A DNA stretch of 52,193 nucleotides, taken from NCBI RefSeq assembly GCF_001064145.1, contig NZ_JVOJ01000004.1, forward strand, positions 1 through 52,193, written 5' to 3'. Of this stretch, positions 24,085 through 32,282 are shown one piece after another (position 1 is the first letter of the stretch; each line of letters begins with the position of its first letter). The notes below the pieces were generated by a model. It saw only the letters and a program-made list of their open reading frames with translations. It was not told the DNA's origin and made no database searches. The stretch is from Sanguibacter keddieii. GTDB lineage: Bacteria; Actinomycetota; Actinomycetes; Actinomycetales; Actinomycetaceae. The translations under genes were made by a program, and so were the position numbers.

Positions 24085-24330
24085 ATGACGCACGTCTACG
24101 ATCCTGCAACCGCGATCAATGACCCCAACGGCATCACCTGGGGCATGCACCCCATCGCTTGGCGTAACGACGACATTCCCGAGGTCGGCGAATGGAACAC
24201 CATCGATTTCACCGAGCCCTACGCCTTCCTCGTTGAGCACGGCTACAAGGACTGGATCCTCGTTGAAAAAGATTTGAACAAATCTAATGTGATGAATATA
24301 CCTTCAGTTCGATTATCCTCTTGCGTGTAG
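24085..24330 (+). pseudogene. collapsed IolE-like sugar isomerase/dehydratase remnant
   Basis: The ATG has AGGAGAG upstream. Residues 1-38 (GITWGMHPIAWRNDDIPEVG) resemble the N-terminus of inosose dehydratase/AP-endonuclease-fold isomerases. They are then joined in frame to YAFLVEHGYKDWILVE, which resembles the C-terminal strand of the same family, with the TIM barrel between them missing. After codon 60 (near 24264) the frame enters AT-rich DNA and the adnAB terminator and ends at 24330 with no family similarity. Confidence 0.6.
24266..24285 (-). terminator. intrinsic terminator downstream of adnB
   Basis: On the minus strand AGATTTG-TT-CAAATCT is a perfect 7-bp hairpin followed directly by TTTT. 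It lies about 95 nt past the adnB stop, in a markedly AT-rich patch (about 24262-24375). Confidence 0.7.
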
Positions 24331-24378
24331 CGTTCTGTTTACGTTTCGTATGCAAACTGTATAGAGAAGAAGCTGGCA

Positions 24379-27300
24379 TCACTCCAGGACTTCGCGCAGC
24401 GCGTCATCGAGGGATGAAGCGCCCGACCCGAGCATCGCCTCCAAGCTCTCGAGCGTGTGGTGCGAGGGACCCGCCAGGAAGGCGACCATCGCGCCCACCT
24501 CCGACGCATCCACGCCCGTGCGGGCCGCCCACGCGCGCTGGTACAGGCGCAGCTGAGTCACGAAGTAGGCGACCTTGTCCGGCTTGGTCGTCGCGCTCAC
24601 CGGGTGCCCGCTCTTCCAGTCGACGACCAAGAAGCGAGGCCCGTTGCCGCGCACTCGCTCAAACACGGCGTCGATACGACCCTGAACGGATACGCCGCCC
24701 ACCTCGACCGAGAAGGCTTCCTCGATCGCGACGGCCCGGTAATCCGCCAGCTCGCCCGCAACAAAGGCGCGGAAGTTGACGCGCAGCCGCTCCAGGCGCT
24801 CGCGCTCACCGTCCGTCAGCAGGGCCTCGTCAGCTCCGTCGTCGCCGCCTGACAACGCGGCATCCTCCCCCGTGCTCACGCCGGGGCTTGCGGCGATCTC
24901 CGAGGCCGGATCCGCGCTCGCGAGGTGCAGTTCGCGCTCCACCCACGCGTGAAACACCGTGCCCAGCGCGGAGAACGAGCTGGGACGAGCCGGCATCGGC
25001 CGACGCATGTCACGCGCGAACTCGTCCGCGTCCTGCAGGAGGGCCGACACGGACGTCGCGGGTACGCGCTCGGCCCACAGGTCCACGACCGGCGTCTCCA
25101 GTCCGAGGTGATACTCCTCGATGAGTGCGACCGTATCGCGCACCGCGGGGTCATCTCCCAGCTGCGCCAAGGCCTCGTACACGTCCTGATCCTGCGCCAG
25201 GTCGCGAATCTGCGCCTCAACGGCTCGCGCAGCCGCAGCGGCCCTCTGGCGCGAGGGACCCGCCTCCTGCGGGAACGACACCGATCCCACACCGGCCTCG
25301 CTCTCGACGATGTCCTCGTCGCCGGGCTCCGGCGCGATCAAGCACACCCCGGCCCCGGACAGCGATTCCACCCCCAGGCTGCGCCAATCCCCCCTGGCCC
25401 ACACGCCGCGCTCCCCCACGCGCACGAGCGAGTCGTCGACCAGGTCCGGCGCATCACCGAACAGCTGTGCGCGTGCCTCCATCAGGTAGCGGGAAGGCTG
25501 GCGCGAGGTCGAACCCGTCCGATAGATCCACGAGCCCACGAGGAGCTGGACGCTCCGAGCGCGCGTCATCGCCACGTACGCCAGGCGGCGCTCCTCACGC
25601 TCCGCGTGCACGCCCAGGGCGCGCCCGTAGTGTCCCTTCACCCACTTCGAATACGCGGCGGAAGGCTTGGACTCCCCCTCCACGTCCAAGAGGAACGGAG
25701 GCAGGTCCGCGCGATCCCCGCGCAGCGGGTGCGGCAACGCGCTCGCATCCGTCAGCCACGCGGCAGCGATCGGCGGCTCATCCAGCCACGACACCGTCTT
25801 GCGCTTGTCGTGCGACGGGAAGATGCCATCACTCAACCCGAAGACGACGACGCAATCCCACTCGAGCCCCTTGGAGGCGTGGACCGTCATGATTTGCACG
25901 GCGCGCGGGTCCGGCTCACCCAGGGGCGCCTCGAGCCCGTCCTCGCGTTCGTCGGCCATGCGCAGGTAGGCCAGGAACGAGCCGAGGGAGGCCCCCGGCG
26001 TGTCCTTCTCGTAGGCCGCCGTCACCGCGATGAACTCATCGAGCGCGGCGCGCCCACCCATCGACAGCGGATCAGCGATCACGTCATCCAACGTGCCCAT
26101 GATGAGGATCGCCCGCTCGACCTGCTCGGTGACCGAACGCCCCACGCCCTCGCGCACCTGCCGCAGGCGCTCGCCCAGCAGACGCACGCGGCGCACCGCC
26201 TCCTCGCTGATCGCGGGCCGCCCCTCGGCCGCCCACCCCGGCTCCGGTGGAGAATCCACCGCATCGAGAAGGACCGCCTGGTGCGGGTTCGTCCCCTCCG
26301 ATCGGGCGAGGACACGCGACCAGTCGCCCAGGGCCATCAGGTCGGTGGCCCCCAGGTCGATGCCGGCCAACAGGCGCGCCAGCCACGGGGATGCCTCGAC
26401 GTCATAGGCCAGCTCCAGCGCGGCGCGCACGTCCTGCACCGCAGGCTGGTCGAGCAAACCGCCGAGCCCCACGATCTCCGTCGGGATTCCCGCGTCGCGC
26501 AGGGCCGCGTCCACGTACGCGAAGTCCTTGCGTCGCCTGCACAGCACCGCGACCGTGCGCCGCTTGCCGCCCTGGCTCGCCTGGGAGCGCACGCTGCCGA
26601 CGAAGTCAACGACGGTCCCCAGCGCGGCCTCATAGTCGGGGGCGTACGCGACGTCGACGTGCCCGGGTCCCGCTCCGTCTCGCGTGACCAGGACGGGCGA
26701 CTGGGCCTTGAGGTGCTGCTTGCCCTCCTGGTATGCGGCGACCTCACGCAGGGGCGCGGCCACGCGATTCGCCGCGTCCAGGATCGCCTGATCGTTGCGC
26801 CAGGCCGTGGACAGGGTGAGCGTCTGGCTCTCCTGCACCTCCCCCGTCTGGAATCGATCCAAGAAGGACTCCAGGGACGAGGCCGAGGCCCCCCTCCAGC
26901 CGTAAATGGCCTGATTCGGGTCGCCCACTGCGGTGACAGCGTGGTCCCCAAACAGCATGGACAGCAGGTCCATCTGGATCACGGACGTGTCCTGGAACTC
27001 GTCGAGGAGGACCGCGCGAAACTCCTCGCGCAGAGACTTGCGAACCGCCGGGGCCTCACGCACGATGCGCGTGGCCAGGACGAGCTGGTCGGAAAAATCC
27101 AGCACGCCCAGGTCCCGCTTGCGCTTGTGATACTCCTCGATCGGGTCGAGGAAGGCGATGCGGCGACGGTTCGCGCGCAGCAGGCGCCGCGCGTCGTCGT
27201 TCGTCTCGCCCACCTGTTCAAGCTCGCGCCCAAACTCCACGAGGGCCTCGCGGGCGCTCTCCACCGTGTACCCGTGCTCGGCGATCTCCCCGGCCAGGTG

Positions 27301-27822
27301 CAGGATCTGGCCGACCGCGCCCAGGGGCGTGAGATCCTCATCCAGGTCGGTGGGCCAGGCCTCGACGATCTGAAGCATCAGGTCGAGGGCCCCGGCCTCG
27401 GAGAGCATCGAGAAGTCGGGGTCGATGCCGATACGCATCCCGTGCTCGGATACGATGCGTTCGGCGAAGGAGTTGTAGGTGAGGGATACGGGGTCCTCGT
27501 CGAGGCGCTCGCGAAGCTGCGGCATCTCGCGCGAGAGCAGCCGGAGGCGTTCACGCAGGCGCTCCCCCAGCTCGCCTGCCGCCTTGCGTGTGAAGGTGAG
27601 GCCCAGAATCGACGACGGGATCAAGTCCGGGTGATTGGCGAGGAGCCAGAGCACTCGCATCGACATGGTCTCGGTCTTACCCGACCCCGCTCCCGCCACG
27701 ACGAGGAGCGGGCGACGCGGGGCCTCGATGACGCGCACCTGCTCGGGCGTCGGCGTCTTCGTCGCGTCGACGATTGCCTGAATCTGCAGGGCGCTCAGAG
27801 CCATTGCGCTGTCCGTTCCCAC
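24379..27822 (-). CDS. adnB: AdnB-like UvrD-family helicase with C-terminal RecB-type nuclease
   Basis: 1147 aa from the GTG at 27822 (GGAG upstream); the ATG at 27804 is an alternative. Superfamily 1A motor: Walker A VVAGAGSGKTE near residue 38, GLTFTRKAAGEL (Ia), LDEFQDTS (Walker B), GDPNQAIYGWRGA (III), VHASKGLEWD (V) and VAMTRARSVQLLVG (VI). The C-terminus carries the nuclease motif IDAVFERVRG...LVVDWKSGHP. AdnB is the subunit whose motor drives unwinding in the mycobacterial AdnAB end-resection machine, a heterodimer with one motor and one nuclease domain in each subunit. It starts 1 nt after the adnA stop, giving 1:1 coupling. Confidence 0.9.
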   Translation of the reverse strand: MGTDSAMALSALQIQAIVDATKTPTPEQVRVIEAPRRPLLVVAGAGSGKTETMSMRVLWLLANHPDLIPSSILGLTFTRKAAGELGERLRERLRLLSREMPQLRERLDEDPVSLTYNSFAERIVSEHGMRIGIDPDFSMLSEAGALDLMLQIVEAWPTDLDEDLTPLGAVGQILHLAGEIAEHGYTVESAREALVEFGRELEQVGETNDDARRLLRANRRRIAFLDPIEEYHKRKRDLGVLDFSDQLVLATRIVREAPAVRKSLREEFRAVLLDEFQDTSVIQMDLLSMLFGDHAVTAVGDPNQAIYGWRGASASSLESFLDRFQTGEVQESQTLTLSTAWRNDQAILDAANRVAAPLREVAAYQEGKQHLKAQSPVLVTRDGAGPGHVDVAYAPDYEAALGTVVDFVGSVRSQASQGGKRRTVAVLCRRRKDFAYVDAALRDAGIPTEIVGLGGLLDQPAVQDVRAALELAYDVEASPWLARLLAGIDLGATDLMALGDWSRVLARSEGTNPHQAVLLDAVDSPPEPGWAAEGRPAISEEAVRRVRLLGERLRQVREGVGRSVTEQVERAILIMGTLDDVIADPLSMGGRAALDEFIAVTAAYEKDTPGASLGSFLAYLRMADEREDGLEAPLGEPDPRAVQIMTVHASKGLEWDCVVVFGLSDGIFPSHDKRKTVSWLDEPPIAAAWLTDASALPHPLRGDRADLPPFLLDVEGESKPSAAYSKWVKGHYGRALGVHAEREERRLAYVAMTRARSVQLLVGSWIYRTGSTSRQPSRYLMEARAQLFGDAPDLVDDSLVRVGERGVWARGDWRSLGVESLSGAGVCLIAPEPGDEDIVESEAGVGSVSFPQEAGPSRQRAAAAARAVEAQIRDLAQDQDVYEALAQLGDDPAVRDTVALIEEYHLGLETPVVDLWAERVPATSVSALLQDADEFARDMRRPMPARPSSFSALGTVFHAWVERELHLASADPASEIAASPGVSTGEDAALSGGDDGADEALLTDGERERLERLRVNFRAFVAGELADYRAVAIEEAFSVEVGGVSVQGRIDAVFERVRGNGPRFLVVDWKSGHPVSATTKPDKVAYFVTQLRLYQRAWAARTGVDASEVGAMVAFLAGPSHHTLESLEAMLGSGASSLDDALREVLE

Positions 27823-27823
27823 G

Positions 27824-30800
27824 TCACTCCACCACCTTGCGGCCGCGCTCGCGAGCCGGGCACAACCGATCGAAGGAGCAGTACCTGCAGGCCTCCGCAG
27901 AGGGCCTCGCCTCGAAGTACGGGCCACGGGCGCTGAGGGCCACCTCGCGCACCCACTCGCGCCACCGCTCCAGTTCCTCCCCCTGGAGCGCCGGCTGATC
28001 GAAGATCTGCGGCTTGGAACCGCCCAGCAGCGCGATGCGTGCCCCCGCGACCTTTTCACCCGAGGCGAGGAGGGCCATCTGGTAGGCGGCCAGCTGCGGG
28101 TTCTCTGTGACGCTGGCCTTCGTGTAACCACCCTTACCCGTCTTCAGGTCAGTCACGCGCACGCCCTCGTCCACCTGCTCAAGTCGGTCCATCCGGCCTC
28201 GGATGGTGACGCCCTCGACCTCGGCCGACACCGTCTGTTCCACCGTGACGTCACCGGGAACGCCGACGACGTAGGCCGCCAGGTTGTTCACGATGTCGCG
28301 GGCGTGCCGGTCGGCGACACGCCCCGCCCACGTGTCCAGGTTATAGCCCAGCTCCTCGATGCGAGCCTCAAGGGCCTCGGTGAGTTCCTCGGGGGTCCCG
28401 TGCGGATGCTCCTCAGCGACCGCGTGGACGAGCGTGCCGAGGCTGGCGGCCGCGTTCGACGGCGCATCGGCTCCGATCGTGGTGAGGAACCAGCGCAGCG
28501 GGCACGCCAGCGCGCGTTCGAATTGCGACGGCGACAAGACGATCTGCCCGCGGTAGTCCTGCGCGCTGGTCGGCGTGCCACCCGCGCCCAGCCACCGGTG
28601 CGGCTGCGCGGAAGCGATACCCTCGCGCGCCATGAGGGCCAGGAGCGTGGCGGCGAGCTGGGCGTCAGCCGGATCGTCGGAGTTGGCCGCGCGCGCCCGC
28701 AGGTCAGCGATGTGCCCGGACAGGGACAGCGGTGCCTCGACCGGATCCACCGGGACGATGTCGTTTTCTCTGTGCGTGCCCGCCAGGCGTGCCACCAGGT
28801 CGAACAACACCGAGGGTGCAGCGTCCTCCGAGCGCACCGCGCCGGCGTGCACGATGCGCCGCGCGCGCGTCACGGCCGCAACAAAGAGGCGATACTCGTC
28901 GTCCAGCACCGCGCGCCGCGCCTGGCGCGTCGAGTCGATGAGCTCCTCGCGCCCATCCTCGCCCACAGCAACGCGGCCCGCGCCCACGTCCGCGAGGAGG
29001 TCGGCGCGCAGGATCCGGTCGCGCAGGCGCAGGTTCGGCCATGCCCCATCCTGCAGGCCAGCGAGAACGACGACCTGCCAGTGGCGCCCCATCGCCTGCG
29101 CGGGGGTGAGAACCTCGACGCCGCCCGGGCGCACGCCCACGCGCGAAATCGTGTCGATGGGGACCGAACCGGCCAGCAGCTCGGAAGCGAATCCCACGGC
29201 GGACCCGGCGGGGTTGCGCTGCTCCCACACGTCCGCGACGCGCAGGAGCGCCACAACTGCGTCCAGCTGGTCGTCGTACCAGCCCGACGAGTCGTCCGAC
29301 GCGATGGCCCGCGAGCGCCACTCGCCGGCCACCCCGGACGCCTCCCAGAGGGACCACAGGCGCTCCTGGGGGCGCGCGCTGCCACTCGCACCCAGTTCCC
29401 ACAGGCGAGCGGCAGTCTCGAGGGGCCGCGCGAGCATTGCGGCTGCGCGGGAGCGCTTGCCGCCCGCCTGCTGGGCCTGTTCGAGGGCCGGCCTCCACGT
29501 CTGCGGGTCACTGACGAGGTCGGCAGCCGTCAGCGGGATCGGCGCGGCCTCGTCGCCCGCCTCCTCGGCGGCCTGGGCGCGCGCGGCGTTCAGGCGACGC
29601 AGCAGACGGTGGACTGCGAGGGCGTCCGCGCGCACGAGGGGCGACGGCAGGAGGCGCTCGGCGAGCTCGCGGCGCACGGCCACGTCCGTGTCGCTCTGCC
29701 CCGTCGGCATGGTCACCAGGTCCAGGAGCAGGCGCGTGGTCGGCTGGGTCGCGAAGTCGAAGGCTCGGCCGCCGCCCGCGACGGGCACGCCACCGCGCGC
29801 CAGGTAACGACTAGTTTCGGCGACCATCGAGGAGCTGCGCACGATGACGACCTGCTCCGAAAAATCGATGCCGTCGTGCAGGTGGTGGGCTCGCAGGGCG
29901 CGCGCAATGAGAGCCCCCATCTGCGAGGGCGTGGCACCCAGGTGTGTCACGAGGTGTCCGTCCGGGGCGTCGTCGCCAACTGCGGCCTCGCGCCGGGCGG
30001 GCGAGCCGGACTGTGCGATGCGCGCGCAGGCCTGGCGCGCCAGCTCGCGCACGGCGCGGGACATGTCGTAGACCTGGCCCAACTCCAAGATCTCGACGCC
30101 GAGGGCGGATGCGAGCCTGCGGTCCAGGTGCGGCTCACCGCCGCGATACCCGGCCACAGCCACATCGGAATCCGAAAACGCAACGATGCGGGCACCGGCA
30201 TCGCGGCAGGCCTCCAGCAGCCTCAGCGTCGAAGGCGTGCAATCCTGCAGGTCATCGACGATCACCACGTCGGGCACCGGGCAGGGCGCCTGCACGCCGT
30301 GCTTCGGCGCGTCCTGCTCCCACGCGTTGATCAGGTCGGCCGCAAGCGCCTGGATGCGCGACAGGTCCACGCGCAGGGTCCGCGAATACTCCGGAGAGCG
30401 CTCGAGCCCCTCCTCCAGCGCAGCAATGATCGCGCCCGCACCCTGCCACTCCGGACGGCCGAACCGGGCCCCGGCCTCGGACAACTCAGCCGCGCCCATC
30501 CCGGCCTCGCCCGCGCGGGCCACCAGGTTGCGCAGCTCCGCGCGGAACGCCGGCATCGCGCGCATCTGCGGGCCAATATCCTGCGGCCACGGTGCCTCCA
30601 CGGACTCCAGGGCCTCGGCGAGCATCTGATCCTGGGCCGCGCCCGTCACCAGCTCCACGCCCTCCAACGGCACGTCACGCTGGGTACGCCACGTGGCCAC
30701 CACCTGATAGGCGAAGGACGCGGGCGTGCGCACCGGGCGCACCACGTCCGGGCCGAGCGCCTGCGCGCGCGGGGTCAGCACGTCGGCGCGCATGCGATCA

Positions 30801-31009
30801 GGGGCGAGAATCAGCGCGGAGCGGCCACGGGAGGCCGCCTGCTCGAACACCGCCAAGGCACACGTCGAGCGGCCCGACGACGGCGCGCCGCGCGCAATCA
30901 CGTCGCCCGAGCGCGCCGCGTCCACAACCGCGCGCTGGTTCGCGTTCAGCTCCGGCAGACGCCACCAATCGGCGCTGCGGCTGCGCAACCTGACCTGAAT
31001 TTCGCTCAT
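27824..31009 (-). CDS. adnA: AdnA-like helicase-nuclease subunit with altered Walker A
   Basis: 1061 aa from the ATG at 31009. The N-terminal UvrD-like domain has GAPSSGRST where GxxxxGK[ST] is expected: the catalytic Lys is Arg. The Walker B position reads VVIVDDLQDCTP, and VLTPAQAMGRHW replaces the usual motif V, so the motor is probably weak or structural. The C-terminal nuclease domain is conserved (GRMDRLEQV...VTDLKTGKG). Cysteines at ALACPLRW and at CRYCSFDRLCP fit an iron-sulfur cluster as in AddB-type nucleases. It pairs with the adjacent adnB. Mycobacteria have the same gene order. Confidence 0.87.
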   Translation of the reverse strand: MSEIQVRLRSRSADWWRLPELNANQRAVVDAARSGDVIARGAPSSGRSTCALAVFEQAASRGRSALILAPDRMRADVLTPRAQALGPDVVRPVRTPASFAYQVVATWRTQRDVPLEGVELVTGAAQDQMLAEALESVEAPWPQDIGPQMRAMPAFRAELRNLVARAGEAGMGAAELSEAGARFGRPEWQGAGAIIAALEEGLERSPEYSRTLRVDLSRIQALAADLINAWEQDAPKHGVQAPCPVPDVVIVDDLQDCTPSTLRLLEACRDAGARIVAFSDSDVAVAGYRGGEPHLDRRLASALGVEILELGQVYDMSRAVRELARQACARIAQSGSPARREAAVGDDAPDGHLVTHLGATPSQMGALIARALRAHHLHDGIDFSEQVVIVRSSSMVAETSRYLARGGVPVAGGGRAFDFATQPTTRLLLDLVTMPTGQSDTDVAVRRELAERLLPSPLVRADALAVHRLLRRLNAARAQAAEEAGDEAAPIPLTAADLVSDPQTWRPALEQAQQAGGKRSRAAAMLARPLETAARLWELGASGSARPQERLWSLWEASGVAGEWRSRAIASDDSSGWYDDQLDAVVALLRVADVWEQRNPAGSAVGFASELLAGSVPIDTISRVGVRPGGVEVLTPAQAMGRHWQVVVLAGLQDGAWPNLRLRDRILRADLLADVGAGRVAVGEDGREELIDSTRQARRAVLDDEYRLFVAAVTRARRIVHAGAVRSEDAAPSVLFDLVARLAGTHRENDIVPVDPVEAPLSLSGHIADLRARAANSDDPADAQLAATLLALMAREGIASAQPHRWLGAGGTPTSAQDYRGQIVLSPSQFERALACPLRWFLTTIGADAPSNAAASLGTLVHAVAEEHPHGTPEELTEALEARIEELGYNLDTWAGRVADRHARDIVNNLAAYVVGVPGDVTVEQTVSAEVEGVTIRGRMDRLEQVDEGVRVTDLKTGKGGYTKASVTENPQLAAYQMALLASGEKVAGARIALLGGSKPQIFDQPALQGEELERWREWVREVALSARGPYFEARPSAEACRYCSFDRLCPARERGRKVVE

Positions 31010-31087
31010 AACGCAATACTCGCAGACCCCACCCACATCTGCGGCACATATGATGGCCATGACGATATTTACCAGCAAGGAGTCATC
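31010..31087. promoter_or_regulatory. divergent promoter gap, adnA / DUF3107
   Basis: On the plus strand TATGAT (31049-31054) is a good -10 for the DUF3107 gene, about 35 nt before its ATG. On the minus strand AGTATT close to the adnA start may be a -10 for a short-leader transcript. No SOS-type palindrome was seen. Confidence 0.45.
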
Positions 31088-31315
31088 ATGGAGATCTTCA
31101 TCGGCATCCGCGGCAACACGCGCCAGCTCGGCTTCGACATCGACATGAGCGAAAACGAGCTCATGGCCAAGGTCAACGAGGCCCTTGCCTCCGCCCACGG
31201 CGTCCTCGACCTCACCGACACCAAGGGCCAGCGCACCCTCGTGCCCGCCCACGCCATCGGCTTCGTGCAGATCGCCGCCAAGACCGAGCGCCGCGTCGGC
31301 TTCGCGCTCCACTAA
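31088..31315 (+). CDS. DUF3107 family small protein
   Basis: 75 aa, the normal length for this actinobacterial family. Motifs are the N-terminal MEIFIGIRGNTRQLGFDIDM, then LTDTKGQRTLVPA and IGFVQI, with ERRVGF near the end. AAGGAG lies 6 nt before the ATG. The family is conserved beside adnAB and an RhlE-type helicase in mycobacteria; its biochemical role is unknown to me. Confidence 0.85.
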   Translation: MEIFIGIRGNTRQLGFDIDMSENELMAKVNEALASAHGVLDLTDTKGQRTLVPAHAIGFVQIAAKTERRVGFALH

Positions 31316-31330
31316 ATCGCACGCGACAAA

Positions 31331-31383
31331 CGAGGCCGGGGAACCCGAGCGGACACCATACCGCCCGAGGAACCCCGGCCTCG
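31331..31383. terminator. bidirectional terminator between convergent genes
   Basis: A perfect 11-bp stem, CGAGGCCGGGG with CCCCGGCCTCG, encloses a 31-nt loop that has its own weaker stem. It lies 15 nt after the DUF3107 stop and 16 nt after the stop of the opposing ferritin-like gene. T-tracts are poor in both directions. Confidence 0.6.
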
Positions 31384-31399
31384 TCTATACCCTGTGGCC

Positions 31400-32029
31400 T
31401 CAGGCCTTCAGGTGAATGTCTGTCATGCGCTCCCCGTGACGCTTAATCACGTACTCCGTGATCTCGTCGACGTTCTCCGGGGATGCCGCCAGCGACGGGT
31501 AGGTGAACAGCGTCGCGCGCACGAGGCCAAGAGCCTCGCCTGCCACCCGGCGACCCCACAGGGACAGACGCGACGACAACTGCTCGTCAGCCTCAATCTG
31601 CGGACCCAGGTGCGCGCGCACCCAGTGCCCCTGCTCGAAGGGCCACACGTCCTCGATCCCCTCGAACAGGCCGTGCACCTGCGCGACGCGGATCAGCATG
31701 TCACCCAGCATGCCGCGGGTAATGAACGTCTTGACAGCGCGCTCCGCGAACGTGGTGGGACGTGTGCGCGCATCCAGGTCGTCGTACGCGCCCGAGAACG
31801 CATCACCAGCCGCCAGCAGATCAAAGCCGCGGTGTTCACTCCACACCTCCAGCTGCTGGTAGAGCTTGAAGCAACGCGCCGCCATGCGCGCATGCTCCAC
31901 GTGAGCCTCGAACGTGGGAGCCTGCTCGCCGTCCTTCGCCAGGCGCGTCATAAACGCGAGCGACGAATAGGCGAGAATACCAAGGACTTCGGCGTCGTCG
32001 GCGGGGACGGAATCAAACTCGTGTGCCAT
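31400..32029 (-). CDS. ferritin-like fold protein (MiaE_2-like family)
   Basis: 209 aa from the ATG at 32029, with CTGGAG just upstream; a much longer open frame extends antisense into the DEAD helicase and is not coding. The product is nearly all helical, with helices bearing E and H residues spaced as in four-helix ferritin-like proteins (EAHVEHARMAARCFKLY, GMLGDMLIRVAQVHGLFEG). It resembles the actinobacterial 'ferritin-like / tRNA hydroxylase MiaE-like' family found next to rhlE. A di-iron site is likely but enzyme function is unproven. Confidence 0.75.
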   Translation of the reverse strand: MAHEFDSVPADDAEVLGILAYSSLAFMTRLAKDGEQAPTFEAHVEHARMAARCFKLYQQLEVWSEHRGFDLLAAGDAFSGAYDDLDARTRPTTFAERAVKTFITRGMLGDMLIRVAQVHGLFEGIEDVWPFEQGHWVRAHLGPQIEADEQLSSRLSLWGRRVAGEALGLVRATLFTYPSLAASPENVDEITEYVIKRHGERMTDIHLKA

Positions 32030-32282
32030 GGCTCCAGCATAGTGCCTGACAAGCTCCACGGCCCGCCGCATGGGCCCCTGTTCTTCCCGATTAGTGCCTG
32101 TCTCTGTGACCAGCCCCTCCCTCGCGAACCCCTCACACACCATTACACTGAAAGGTGACCACCGGAAGACCGGTCGCATTCTTAAGACATAACACGTACG
32201 CGCGGACGAGTTTCCCCGCGCCAGATAATGCGCGATCGGCACCGACCCCAACCCCGGAAAAGCCCGGGAGACAAGGTAGATC

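Noticed and set aside
24379-28131. AdnB with a 100-residue N-terminal extension
   Set aside because: The extension overlaps adnA in another frame and reads as Arg/Ser-rich noise; the GTG at 27822 has a ribosome-binding site right after the adnA stop.
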